NCBI GenBank assembly: GCA_905160935.1
Contig: CAJHZI010000649.1
Span: forward strand, 2,104,501 to 2,168,500
Direction: 5' to 3'
DNA: 64,000 nt
From: Enchytraeus crypticus
Taxonomy: Eukaryota; Annelida; Clitellata; Enchytraeida; Enchytraeidae
Part shown: positions 24,313 through 35,972 of the stretch, piece after piece
How positions within the stretch are numbered: position 1 is the first letter of the stretch
How the letters are laid out: each line of letters opens with the position of its first letter
The notes under the pieces: model-generated
Seen by the model: the letters and a program-made list of their open reading frames with translations, nothing else
Databases searched by the model: none
What the model was told of the DNA's origin: nothing
Made by a program: the position numbers and the translations under genes

Positions 24313-25888
24313 ATAAGGGTAATCTGCATTGGCGGTGGAATCTATTGGCAGGGCGGGCAATTGCTCGCCCGCATATTGGTCTTCATGGGCAAGCTCTCTC
24401 CTGCCCTACCACATTTTCGGGTCTGCTAGAAAAAAACTGAACGCAATTTGCATCAATTGTTACATCTTCTGATACAGGTTGTGACAGTTGGGCTAAACTG
24501 CCAAATTTAACATAATTACTAGTAAATAGAATTAGAAATTCACGGAATATCTTTCGGTTCACAACATTTCATCCGTTAGAGGATGAGGAGGGGAGGGACA
24601 GATAAAGAGTAAGGTATATGAGGTGGGGTACGGGATACGGAAGAAGAACCGAAGGGATGGAGACTATGCCATTGCTAGCCCATTTTCAAGGAGCTTCTCC
24701 ACCTATGGTATTCTGGTTAGATTTACTAACTTTAGCACGGGCACAGCCCAACGATAAGTCTCTTTCTAACTTAAGTCTCTTTCGCTACCTCCAGACATTG
24801 CGCTTGACGGATAGTGAGAGATTTGATCGGCTCATTCACTCACTATCAGTATTCAGTAGAGTCAGTTAAGAGTGAGCGATAAGAATTAATCGCTTAGTTA
24901 AGATACGTGTATCTTAAGTATGTCGAAAAAAGCTAATGTTAACGTCAGTTTCCTCTCTCGAAAGCGATGTCAGTGACTGGAGAGCCCACGATTTGAACCC
25001 TGCACAGCCGCATATTCGCAGTCGACTATCTTAACGATATCGCCACTGGCTCCAGCCAGTGGATACGTCAGTAAATATATCAACTCCTTACACAGTCAAC
25101 CGTCAAGCGATGTCTAAATGACAGTTGAACGAGTGAGCGATAATGAGGAGGAGGAAATGACTTATTAAAACTTATTTATGACTTATTCTATAGCAATTTA
25201 ATATTTGTTAATAGTTATTAGTTTATTATAACACGTCTTCAAATGTGTTCATCACTTGTCTATTAAATACCCCTGAATATGTACTGTAGAAACCGATATT
25301 TTGAAACGGGTTAAAAATGTAGGTGAATGCAGTTGCGCTATATTTCGTTTATTCTACATTTCGTTTTGTCTCTCAAGGATAGATTAACACTGCTCACATG
25401 TAGATTCTGAGAGATAAGAAGTTTAAATAGAATTTTATTTCTGGCGCATATCCATAAAATTGATTCCACCGTGCAAATAGATTTCTGTCAGTTTTAATCT
25501 AAGTTAGTGCTCCGGTCTTCCTGAATAAAGTACTTTTGTTCAATTCTACTAGCATCTCCATGGAATTTTAATTGAGTTGCCTTTATTTAACTAATAAGAT
25601 TTAATTTTAATTCGTCATTTAAGTGTACTCTCTTTATCTAGGAGTATGGAATATGAGAGAGAATAAAACAACAATTAAATGCTGGACCTTAGTGTTCGTT
25701 TTAGGAAAGAAGAACTTGTTTTGTTAGAACTAAACAGGGGATATAAATCTAGCAATTATTTCTGTTCTCTCTCTCTCTCTCTCTCTGTCTCTGTCTCTCC
25801 TTCTCTTTTTCACACACACTCTCTCTTATTCACTCACTCTATTTCCAACTTTGTATTTTATTCTTCACCTTGGATAACTTTTGAGCAG
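24313..25888. other. Region upstream of the TMEM268-like exons
   Basis: It holds a SINE-2 copy at 24923-25060 and a (CT)n tract at 25768-25800. The missing N-terminal exons of the downstream gene were looked for here and not found. A small GC-rich hairpin (GCGGGC/GCCCGC) lies at about 24353-24373. Confidence 0.4.
24923..25060 (-). repeat. SINE-2 copy (tRNA-derived)
   Basis: Read on the minus strand: TGGCTGGAGCCAGTGGCGAT (A-box region), a B box GGGTTCAAATC, CGCTTTCGAGAGAGGAAACT and a TTAACATTAGC end with a T-rich tail. Near full length. Confidence 0.8.
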
Positions 25889-28418
25889 ATGACATCAGAA
25901 GACTTCAGAGAGGCGATGTCCAGTCTTGCTCTGAACTCTCGACTACGCTGCTTGTTCTGGTCCCATCACACGCCCACCATCATCATCTTATTCCTAGTTC
26001 TCCTCGTCATGTGCGGTGTGGCAGCCCCCTATATAGAGAGAAAGTTACTCAGTTCCAGAAGATCTGATCTTGGCATGGAACTAGTGCACGGCGCCATCTT
26101 TTGGCTCTTTCTACTGACCGTCTACATGATATTCGTTCATTTGTCTAAATATAAGGTACTCTGCAACTACAGTATACTCTAATAAAAGGTACTCTGCACA
26201 TATAGTATACTTTAATATAAGGTACTCTTCAAGAATAGTATACTCTAACATAAGGTTCACTTCACGTATAGTATACTTTAAAACAAGGTACTCCTAAGGT
26301 ATCATATACTCTATTATAAAGGTAAAAAGATTTTAAAAAATAAAATTAAAATAATTAAATAAGATAAAAAAATTTAATCTAATATAATCCCATATAAAGG
26401 GACTCTTCGCGAATAGCATATATACTGTAATATAGCGTATATACTCTTCGCGTATAGTATACTTTAATATAAGGTACTCTTTACGTATAGTATACTGTAA
26501 TATAAGGTACTCTTTACGTACAGTATACTGTACTATAAGGTACTCTTTACATACAGTATACTTTAATATAAGGTACTCTTCGCGTATAGTATACTGTAAT
26601 ATAAGGTACTCTTTACGTACAGTATACTGCAATATAAGGTACTCTTTACATACAGTATACTGCAATATAAGGTACTCTTTACATACAGTATGCAGTAATA
26701 TAAGGTACTCTTTACGTACAGTATACTGCAATATAAGGTACTCTTTACATACAGTATACTGCAATATAAGGTACTCTTTACATACAGTATGCAGTAATAT
26801 AAGGTACTCTTTACGTACAGTATACTGTAATATAAGGTACTCTACATACAGTATACTGTAATATAAGGTACTCTTTACATACAGTATACTGTAATATAAG
26901 GTACTCTTCACGTACAGTATACTGTAATATAAGGTACTCTTTACGTACAGTATAATGTAATATAAGGTACTCTTTACGTACAGTATACTGCAATATAAGG
27001 TACTCTTTACATACAGTATACTGTAATATAAGGTACTCTTTACGTACAGTATACTGTAATATAAGGTACACTTTACGTGAAGTATACTCTGTAAGGTATA
27101 CTTCACGTATAGTATACTCTAATATAAGGTACACTGTAGTCTTCACTTATCTCTAATATCAGATATTCTGCACGTATAATATTCCGTAATAGAGAGAGTT
27201 TAAGTTTATTTCAGAATTACACGCCACTACAATATTACATACAAGTTATAAAAAGTCCAAAATAATAAACAGCATGAATTCATATCAGACTAAATATTTC
27301 AGTTAAAAACATAGCCAGCACATAATTAATAATTTGTCTATTCTATCAGTAGTAGTAGTTCTATTGATCAGAAATAGAGGCTACCAAAACAGCGACTAGC
27401 GTCATCTAGTTGGTTACCTCAAAAGTACAATTGCAAACTAGCATATTAATTTTAAAACTAGTGCAATTCAACAGAAAACTAACATAAAAACATAAACTTG
27501 TGAGATAAAGCGAAAGAAAGGAAATTAGCTATTTCTTGTTCTCAACGTATTCCTTAATTTTCCTTAAATAAATATTGGTGGAACTGATTGCCTATATGTT
27601 TTCAGGGAGCATATGCCACAAATGGGAACATATGCAATTGATAGTTCTTTTCCATAGTTAGTATTTGTGTAAGTAACTCAATGGTTTCCTCATATTATAA
27701 TAGGAGAGAGAATTGGCGAATCTAATCTTTTCTATGAACATTTTTGGTATTTTTTCCGGGCTATGAATACACAGATGAGCAAGTTTTAATAGCTTAAAAT
27801 TACATAGTTGGCGTAGAGGTAGTGAATTCACTATTTCATATAGTTCAGATGTTTTTGTTGTTAATTTTTTCTTAAATAGAATTCTTATTATAGAATTATT
27901 CATTGTTATCAAATTACTCAAGTGAGTGGTGTAGGTATTTTCATAGATTTCAATGCAATACTGAATCTGACTCTGAATAAAAGAGTATAAGAGAATATTG
28001 ATAATATAAGGTACTCTTCGAGGATGAGGGGAATACGACGTTCAATTCTCACTTAATTGTATAGTAATAAAAATATCAGGAACTTTGAGCTCTTACGTAG
28101 TAGAAGGCTATTGGTATCTATGAGAACAAATTCATCAATTCATTCAAAAACTGCAAAAATGTAAATTTTAAAGTCGATATAAAAATTTTCTGTTTAATAC
28201 AGGACCATTGACCAGTATTACAAGTGCCCGCTACATTGTAAATTTTGCTAGAATAACCCGAGTAATTATGCTATACTGCCTGTTACAGATAAGGTCGACT
28301 TTAAATAAACGACTGGCAAGAGTCAATCGAATATTGCTCAGGTACAACATTCTGGCCGGCATTGAAAACCTCGGTATGATGGACTGCAACAAGTACTATG
28401 TAAGTAGACTACTCTCTC

Positions 28419-28457
<39 letters not shown>

Positions 28458-31400
28458 GTCTCTTTATAAGCTTATTTGCACTGTACGTAGCAGAGGACTG
28501 TAGGGATCTCTTTGAAAAAGTAAAAAAAGCTAATGTTAACGTCATTTTCCTCACTCGAAAGCGATGTCAGTAACGGGCGAGTCCAGGATTTGAACCCCGC
28601 ACATACTGATTCGCAGTCAAATATCTCAACGACATCGCCATCGGCTCCAGCCAGTTTCGATGCCGGTAATCCATGTCGATGTGTTTTAAATACTACAACA
28701 TTCATAAAATTATACCACTTGCATTTTCCTTTGTGAATGATTTTTTTCAATATTGTAGTATTTTAATTTCTGTACAGGATCACCGCTGTGTATGACAAAG
28801 CTAAAGCTGGTAAAGCTAACGTTAACGTCTCCTCACTCGATAGCGATGCCAGTGACGGGCGAACCAAGGATTTGAACCCCGCACATACGGATCCGCAGTC
28901 GAACATTTTACCGACATCGCCACTTGCTCCAGCCAGTGATGATGGCAGTACAAGTAGTTAGTTATACGTCTTGAAGTGCGCTAAGTTTGGAAAAATCCGA
29001 CATTTGAAGCTTCATCTGTAGTGATGAAGAGAAGATTAAAGTAGATGTTATTGAGAAGAAACACAAAAAGAACAATTTTCAGGCCTAGCCTTTTGCTATG
29101 ATATGGCAATAGAGTCAGATTCTGCATACTCTACTGACCACAGTGGCAGTGATCACATTAACTTGATGCAGTGCTGCGTCTCCGTGCAGTTATAAATGAA
29201 AGACCATGCAGACTGCCGTCGTACCTTTTACCAATACACAATACAGTTTAAGCTTTCTACCGCCGTAATAGAAATATTATTAACATCGATGTTTCTTAAA
29301 TTATTGTGCATTTTTCTGCAGACACATTTCTTCTACTTCAAAAGCGAACCTTGTCTGGTAAGTAGGCCGATAGCTTATATAAATGTTTATTAATGTTAAA
29401 ATAATAAGCGATTACTAATTTTATTTTTAATCAATTATCTAAGACACTATCTAAGATGTATATATCTTGGCTTTCATCCAAGTTAACCGAGTATCATATT
29501 AACTCCACTCAATTCGTCAATGTTCAGACCAGCCAACTTAAGGCAAACAGATGACATATCTTACAGACGACTCATATTGTAGATGACTCATCTTACAGAT
29601 GACTCATCTTGTAGATGACTCATCTTGTAGATGACTCATCCTACAAATGATTCATCTTGTAAATGACTCAACTTACAAATGACTCATCTTACAGATGACC
29701 CATATTGTAGATGACTCATCTTACAGATGACCCATCTTGTAGATGACTCATCTTGTACATGATTCATCTTGCAGATGACTCATCTATGCATATGACTCAT
29801 CTTGCAGATAACTCATACTGCAGATGACTCATACTGCAGATGACTCATACTGCAGAAGACTCATACTGCAGAAGACTCATACTGCAGAATGTTGATAAGT
29901 AGTGTTCGTTTGATTAAACTATCAATCCTGAGATACATGTAGGGTCTGGATTAACTAAGACATTTGACTTTTAGACCCTTACGCCTAGTTCACTTTCAAG
30001 CTATCATCGAGATTCGCGAATGCTCTAGATGGACATCGCACGATAAGCACACACATGCTAGACAATCTCATCTAGCTGCTATAGGCGATAGATAAGGATG
30101 ATAGCATAGTAGCAACAGCACGTAGGCGGCAGGTAGCCGAAGTCCACAAAATTGAAATCTTCCATTTAGTAATACACACACGCCTGTCAACATTTCTTTT
30201 TCATCGTCAGGTCTGCATCAAGTCGAGTGGGGGAAGACTACTTGTGAAAATCTGGTTACACTACAGCCGCGTAGAGAAAAAAATAAACCATTGACAGCTG
30301 CTGAGGTAGGCATGGCTACGTTTATCTCAGGTCTCGCAAATCACGAAGATTATGATCATCCCTCGTCGATTTTCACTTGTATTTCTTGTATTTTTTATTT
30401 CAATGGCCTCCTTTTGGTTTGGGTTTTCACTGACTGTTTTGCAGTCAAACGCAAGCTTCTGTGGTTTTTAGCAACGACTGGTATAACATTAAAATGGAAT
30501 GTTCGTTGGCATGAACTGACAGATGAGATTGCAGGAGCTGATGCTGAGCTTTGGAAAAAGAAGAGTGAGATACGTGGAGTGTGATCCTGCACAGGAAGTG
30601 GAAGAGGATGACTTGGAGAAGGATTGGGATGGGAGTAGCTCTTCCAGTGAGCTACAGTCCATTCTTATTAGATCTACAAAGAACACAGGCTCAAATCTAC
30701 AGGTAGGCTCTTCTGCTTAGACTATCTTAATAGCTTAGTCTCTAGAGCATCCGATAGAGTAATGAAGCTTTAAATAGCTGTTCCTGAGGTCGTGGGATCG
30801 ATTCCTGCTTGAGATTATCGGAGAGTGAAATATCCAACATTTACAAGATTCCGATAAAGAAATATTATCTAAAGAGTACAGTCGTGCTTGATAATGCCCT
30901 GACGAACGAAACGTAAGGCTACTATTTTGTTGTTACAATATATATTGTTACCCGCGTCGTGTTCGGGTTGCTGAAGAATAGACCAACTGTTCTAAGATCC
31001 AAATCAACGTCATAGAGGACAATGGGTTGGTGAGCGCCTAGACTCCAGTAATTGCTACAAAATTTGCCAAAACGAATGGAAAAAGGTCTACCCGTACCCC
31101 GATCCTAGTTAAATTGAGTTTCAAGAGAAGAAGATGATGACGATGAAGACAATATTGTACATTGTATGTTTTAAATGCACTAAACAGTAACCGACAATTA
31201 AATACCTTCATTTATTACAGTCACGAAATCTCACAATATGAATGATCTATTTGAAGTAAGTGTTATAGTTATGTATTTCTCACAATTTTTAATGAGTTAT
31301 ACCTAGGCTATATATTCTGTCACAATTACGTAAGCTCTATAGCTACGCAGAGCCCATGTTTTAACGCAAACCTATTTGAATTCTTGTAGGTGTTAAGTAT

Positions 31401-31610
31401 TTGTAATTGAGATACTTCAGCCCAAACAACGATGTGTTGTTGCAGATGCGAACAGAGCGATTACTGGCTCAATACAGCGGAGACTACATCGGTCGATTGA
31501 TCAGCAAGAAACTGCCGAAACCAACCCGAGTGCTACATTCTGCGGACTTCATCTGCATCTGTCAGTTCATAGAAAGAACAGCGTTCAAGGTTACATCAGA
31601 ACGTGTGTAG
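25889..31610 (+). CDS. TMEM268: TMEM268-like transmembrane protein (5' partial gene model)
   Basis: Exons: 25889-26155, 28289-28399, 29322-29357, 30211-30305, 30535-30702, 31446-31610 (stop TAG). Exon 1 encodes MTSEDFREAMSSLAL, then two membrane spans (TPTIIILFLVLLVMCGV; GAIFWLFLLTVYMIFVHL). Exon 2 has LARVNRILLRYNILAGIEN and exon 3 HFFYFKSEPCL. Vertebrate TMEM268, as remembered, has the same order: two spans, an ALLRHRVLLGV-like block, a WFVYFDLENC-like block, an acidic linker, then a C-terminal LLAxxxGxYIxRL segment. The last exon matches it with LLAQYSGDYIGRLI. The linker exon is acidic and Ser-rich (EEDDLEKDW). Exon 30211-30305 is open only if entered in phase 1, whereas the 29357 donor is phase 0, so a small exon may be missing. 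Exons upstream of 25889 were not found. Molecular role unknown; identity moderately sure. Confidence 0.6.
26150..27165. repeat. 33-bp minisatellite starting at the exon's own splice donor
   Basis: About 28 units containing AATATAAGGTACTCTTTACG and ACAGTATACTGT. The first unit overlaps the end of the upstream exon, so AATATAAG plus GTACTC is both the exon end/donor and the unit start. The 33-bp period (11 codons) gives long minus-strand frames of EYLILQYTVRK repeats (27106-26333 and 27146-26811) that are not genes. The array continues weakly beyond the LINE at 28003-28020. Confidence 0.93.
27188..27990 (-). mobile_element. LINE-C, severely 5'-truncated
   Basis: The minus frame 27990-27658 encodes only the ORF2 C-terminal region (IQSQIQYCIEIYENT; LLKLAHLCIHSPEK), comparable to YCIEVYG in LINE-A. 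The 3' end is a short (GA)n/(TC)n at 27190-27199, as in LINE-A and LINE-B. It sits within the 33-bp minisatellite, one unit of which reappears to its right. Confidence 0.7.
28418..28460. repeat. (CT)n microsatellite
   Basis: A CT tract just after the 28399 splice donor in the TMEM268-like gene. Confidence 0.9.
28525..28655 (-). repeat. SINE-2 copy
   Basis: The minus strand carries GGCTGGAGCCGATGGCGATG, a B box GGGTTCAAATCCTGG, CGCTTTCGAGTGAGGAAA and the TTAACATTAGC end. It lies in an intron of the TMEM268-like gene. Confidence 0.85.
28797..28937 (-). repeat. SINE-2 copy
   Basis: A second copy in the same intron and orientation, 140 bp from the previous one. B box GGGTTCAAATCCTTGG; the 3' end GACGTTAACGTTAGC is followed by TTTACCAGC. 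Confidence 0.85.
29560..29887. repeat. 16-bp minisatellite carrying AP-1-like palindromes
   Basis: About 20 units of AGATGACTCATCTTGT type. Roughly eleven contain the perfect palindrome ATGACTCAT, the AP-1/bZIP (TRE) core TGACTCA with its preferred flanks. The others carry single changes. It lies in an intron of the TMEM268-like gene. Whether any bZIP factor binds is unknown. Confidence 0.85.
30735..30945 (+). repeat. tRNA-headed SINE-like element
   Basis: AGCATCCGATAGAGTAATGA, then a B box GTGGGATCGATTCCTGC and a TTTTGTTGTTA 3' tail. It is related in layout to the 9056 and 42324 elements. A SINE-3 copy follows directly. Confidence 0.55.
30946..31150 (+). repeat. SINE-3 copy, (GATGAT)n tail
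   Basis: The head CGTGTTCGGGTTGCTGAAGA is followed by ATAGACCAAC, the middle GGTTGGTGAGCGCCTAGACT, then TACCCCGATCCTAGTTAAAT and a GATGATGACGATG tail. The same order is seen at 61254-61518 and in reverse at 32425 and 39548. Confidence 0.75.
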
Positions 31611-31739
31611 ACAGGTGCCGTACATCAGGCGTTCTGTTCACTTTTTACATGGAAAACGTTCAGTGTAATGTGATGAAGAAGCATCTGATAAATCTTGAAG
31701 TGTCACAATCTAAATGCATTGTGATCTCTGATTGTAAGC

Positions 31740-31870
31740 TCTGATTGTGGCGATTAATCAGCGAGATAACAGGCTGTGACTAGGAATGCGTGCCTTAAAC
31801 CTGCCACCGGACAAAGTATCGGAGAAATTGGTTTCTTAACGGCCGAAAGGTGCTTCTCCCAGTTCTATTC
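31740..31870. repeat. Possible SINE-3/4 fragment
   Basis: TAGGAATGCGTGCCTTAAAC followed by CTGCCACCGG resembles the GGATGTGTGCCTTGCAACTG segment near the end of the 43740 element. It is short and diverged. Confidence 0.35.
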
Positions 31871-32184
31871 TTCATTTAGTTTGGCTAAATTTAGCTCGAC
31901 TGCAGAATAGCGAGCAGACAATTTTGTACCTAAATTTCTGTAGAAAGAATGCGGGCCGATTCCAACTCGTACAGCTAAATCGAACGTTAATTTTAGGTTG
32001 CATAATGTGTTAACCAACCCATAACTAATTGGTAGTAATTAGCAAGTAATCACATAGTACTGTAGAGGATAGTGAATGAAAGGAGTTTGGCAAAATATAC
32101 TAGTGACTAGAAAGGTGAAGTGTCGACCTGAACGTTCGATTAATTATAGTAAGTGTCCGGCTCAGCGTGCTAAAAGAGATCTGA

Positions 32185-32305
32185 AATAACAACAAGTACA
32201 ATGCTACTATCATCCATGATAACATCGAGCACTATGGATACAAATCCAAGCTGGTGAGCAAAAGAGGGTCCAAAACTGGTACAAATTCCAAAATCCATAA
32301 AATCA
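32185..32305 (-). repeat. SINE-5-like fragment
   Basis: On the + strand it reads ACAACAAGTACAATGCTACT, ATAACATCGAGCACTATGGA and GGTCCAAAACTGGTACAAAT. The same blocks occur at 40668-40775 and, in the opposite orientation with a TTG-rich 3' tail, at 41316-41665 and 62590-62682. Confidence 0.65.
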
Positions 32306-32337
32306 GTCTGACATCAATCTAGTATGTGGTTCAACTC

Positions 32338-32343
32338 AATAAA
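32338..32343 (+). terminator. Possible polyadenylation signal of the TMEM268-like gene
   Basis: An AATAAA about 730 nt after the stop codon at 31610. AT-rich DNA yields such hexamers by chance, so this is only a candidate. Confidence 0.2.
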
Positions 32344-32424
32344 CAATGAGTCACTGCAGAGATTTCACCTTGACCTAGACGAATGCACAGTTTAATTTTT
32401 TAGCACGCTTCATTGCGCATCAAT

Positions 32425-32615
32425 AGACTAACTCTTTTTCCGTTGAATCTCAACTAAGTGTATCCGGTTTAGCTAGGATATTTGGGATACGAATAAACAT
32501 TTTCCGCTCCTCTCTGGTTAAACTTTTCCATTTGTTTTGGAAAATTTTGTAGCAATTTCTGGAATCTAGGCGCTGACCAACCGAATGCCCTGTCTGACGT
32601 TGATTTGGATCTTGG
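32425..32615 (-). repeat. SINE-3 copy
   Basis: On the + strand it contains GTTGAATCTCAACTAAGTG, TTTGGGATACGAATAA and GGAATCTAGGCGCTGACCAA. These are the reverse complement of the SINE-3 middle and 3' blocks seen at 61254-61518. Confidence 0.65.
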
Positions 32616-35600
32616 TGATTTGTCACCTTTTACGACACGTGCAGTCTACATTTGGTTAATTCTTCAGAAACTCGGACACAAAACGGGTATAACTATACTA
32701 ATTGAAAAATCTGTTGAAAAAACTCAAAATCAATATAACGAACACATCAATTAGAATGATACAAAGAATTTTTAAATTACATTTACTACAGGCCTTTTTA
32801 GTCACCGTAACAAATGAGAAATCTTCTGTCGACGGGGTTTATTTCAACGCTACGCATTATCAACAGCAGAATGATGAATATACTTCTACATGCAATCATC
32901 TACTGCACATAAATACTGCCTAAAATACTGACAGAACGCGATAATAATAGTCAACTAAAGATGCTGGATGAGGGAATAGTGAGATAGAGATACCGACAAC
33001 AGGATGTGTCTCGTAACAGACGAATAAAGCAAATGATGAAGAAGATAACGGAAACCACATCACACGTTCTGGTTTCGTTAGGCTAAAGTTTATACTCTAA
33101 AATTAATAAATACACTGCCTTTGTGGCGAGATTATATTTTAGCTTGAAGGAGTAAGCATAAATAAGCATTACTTATTTAAAACTGTCAATGGGATTTTAA
33201 GCACCACTGTACAAAGTTAATGCATCGCATGGCGAGAGAGAGAGAGAGAGAGTGAGAGAGAGTATAAAAGAAAATAGAGAAAAAGAATCAGAGAGAGGGA
33301 GATCATACTACAATACCCACTGTCCACTAATGATAAAGCCACATAACACATTTATCATCAGACTACATTTTTTTGTACCAAAGGCTACTTAATTATTATC
33401 GCAAAACTGAATAAATAATTCAATTCATGATATTACGCCCTGTCAACATTACACTGAATTAGCTGCACTCGTTACAGTATAATGAACGAACAAAGCATAA
33501 AGATTTGCACGAATCATTAATCAATCACGAAGAATTCCATAAAGAGAAGATATTTTATCAATTGCCTGATCTCCTGATCGAGACACAAGTGGGCTACCGA
33601 CTAAGCCCACTGAGGCCAATGCCAATGGTTAAATAAATCACGACACAGCTAGGACAGACTAGAATCTGTCACAAAGCCTCACACGCGCTATGATATCATT
33701 CAAACCAAAGCACGCACGAATTAATTACTGCCTTGACACTTCCACAGTATTATAAACGTCTAATTACATCATGTATCTTTATGAGAAAACATAATATAGA
33801 ATATTAATTAGTTGCTACATCAAAACCTTAAGTAGCTAGAATAGCACATTGAGACAACCTCTAGCACTTTATCAGCTATGCAACTTTACATAGTAAATAT
33901 AATTTTTCAAAAAGAAGTAAAATCTTAAAGTCATATTAAGAAGTCGCATGCAGCATTTACGATGAGCTAGCACCCATACCTTTTAAAGCACGACACGACA
34001 TCATTAATGAGAATCTATACACAGGAGTGAGACAGGATCCACACTGTACACAAATTACCAGATAATATGTACACGAAAGTGTGCCAATGTATGTACACTA
34101 TATACCTATACGAAGACATACAATATTATTTCACACCATAATACTTTTCAGATATTAAACATTCAGACACAAATTTCACACAATACCCTGTCCTACAAAT
34201 GCCTCATCCCCATGCATCTACACACATACATACACAACACCCGGTACACATACATACATATACACTACACCCGGTCATGCAAACTGTGTAACTACATAAA
34301 ACTATGTAACTACTACAAAACATGCATCACTGTGTAACTACATGCATACACCTAACATCTTCTGCTTGCACAACTGTAGTAAGCATTCAGACCTAAAAAC
34401 ATTCATTCAAGCTATATATTTACATTTCTCAAAGTACGATTCAGATGTTATCTTTTATATACTGCATCATTCAAGCATTACTAAATGTTTTGTATTCAGC
34501 TGATATGATACAAAATACATAAAGATGTATTACAAAAAATACACTTTTAATATTAAATCAAGTACATTAAATTACTTAAATACACTAATATGAACCTAAA
34601 CCAAAATACTTTTGAAAAAAATTGGAATCACAATCCTTTGCAATAAAGTTCTGAAAATGTGTCTTTTAAATTAATTAATTTCTTTGTTTATTTATTTCAA
34701 AAACAGACATGAACTGAATCACACTGTTTGCACCATTACATCAATTTCCAGTTTATTTGATTACACAAACGTCAAATTTTGAATCAAAACCAGTTAACTA
34801 GAATATACCATCCTACAATATTAAAATGAGAAATATAACTTAAATTTTTATGATACAGTTCTCAAAACAAAACACTTCTAGCTGCATATTAGTACATAAA
34901 GCAAAATTATATTCTGACTTTTTAGAATAACACTGTAAATCAATATCCAAGCAAATACTAAGTACTAACAACATTTTTGAAAAGTAACAATATTTAATTA
35001 TCTTCTTTCAAATAAAATTTAAAACACGAACACAGTATCTCAAGATTTCGTTGACAATTACTGAAAATCAATGATTGTAAAAGACTTAATACAGCTCAAT
35101 CTTAACTAAATCTCCAATGCAAAATCAAAATATCAACTACCTATATCACCAACGACACAATTACCATCTCAATCCAAACAATGGCAAACATCAATTTATG
35201 TATTTAAACAATGTCACACAAAACTAAATAAATAATTCTTAAACACATTGACTTCTGCAAATACTTTGCTCGAGTACAAAACAAAAGAGAGCAACTGATT
35301 ACAATTAGCACAGAAATATTTCAGAGTGGTCTGCTCAATTGCATAATTACTGCTTTCATGCAAGTAAAAAACATATATAAAAATAGCTTTCAAATACGAG
35401 TGGAATTTGAAGACTGTTTTACAGTGCCTAAAATAATCTCCAGTGGTACAATTGCTAACACTCTCTGACACAGGACAGAATTTTAGAATGTAATAATTTT
35501 TCATGACTAATCTAATCCCCACCGGGCAGATGCAACTCTTGTCTATGTTACAGACAATGATAACAGCCAATGTGCTAAACTCCATCTCAATATTTCCTCT

Positions 35601-35972
35601 ATTCTACATTACATGGCTTGCTCAGCAATGAAACTACACAACATATCAAGTCCTTCATTACTTTAGCTTAAACAAAACACATCAATCTCTTCTTTTCTAA
35701 TACGTTTTCATTCCGCATTAATCAGTTCTTGAATTACTTGGTGGGATGGAAATAGGTCCAGTAGGACTCTGTAGCCTACAAAAGCTCCCAATTTTAAGGA
35801 TTCAATCAAAGCCACATTAAATGCTACTTCACAAAGAGATATTTTTTGGAGAAATTAAACTTGAAATTAAATCAGCATATTTCACCCACGAACAATTTAC
35901 TACTCGTAGCCCATCCCACTCACATTGTAACTTGAGCACTGTTGTAATGCTATGCATGCTACAGGGTTCTCG
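32616..35972. other. No coding gene; includes the likely long 3' UTR side of the Pur gene
   Basis: Only short chance frames were seen. A GA tract lies at 33233-33262. The sequence just left of the Pur stop codon is the expected 3' UTR on the minus strand. Minus-strand AATAAA hexamers occur near 34687-34697 but none can be chosen. The 123-residue minus frame at 35585-35214 has no recognisable domain. Confidence 0.45.

Noticed and set aside
24353..24373. GC hairpin as a bacterial-type terminator
   Set aside because: The context is a eukaryotic nuclear genome; a six-bp stem has no such meaning here.
26333..27146. 257- and 111-codon minus-strand ORFs with EYLILQYTVRK repeats
   Set aside because: They are the reverse reading of the 33-bp minisatellite in an intron of a plus-strand gene.
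28203..28288. Earlier acceptor (at 28202) for exon 2 of the TMEM268-like gene
   Set aside because: It gives an in-frame stop after two codons; the acceptor at 28288 keeps the frame and the family-like sequence.
28205..28573. Treating the 121-codon frame around exon 2 as one single-exon gene
   Set aside because: Only its centre (28289-28399) is conserved-looking; the rest is intron, a CT microsatellite and SINE-2.
30291..30584. 97-codon plus-strand ORF (MTAAEVGMATF...)
   Set aside because: It runs through the 30305 donor and the intron into the next exon in a different frame from the gene model; a chance read-through.
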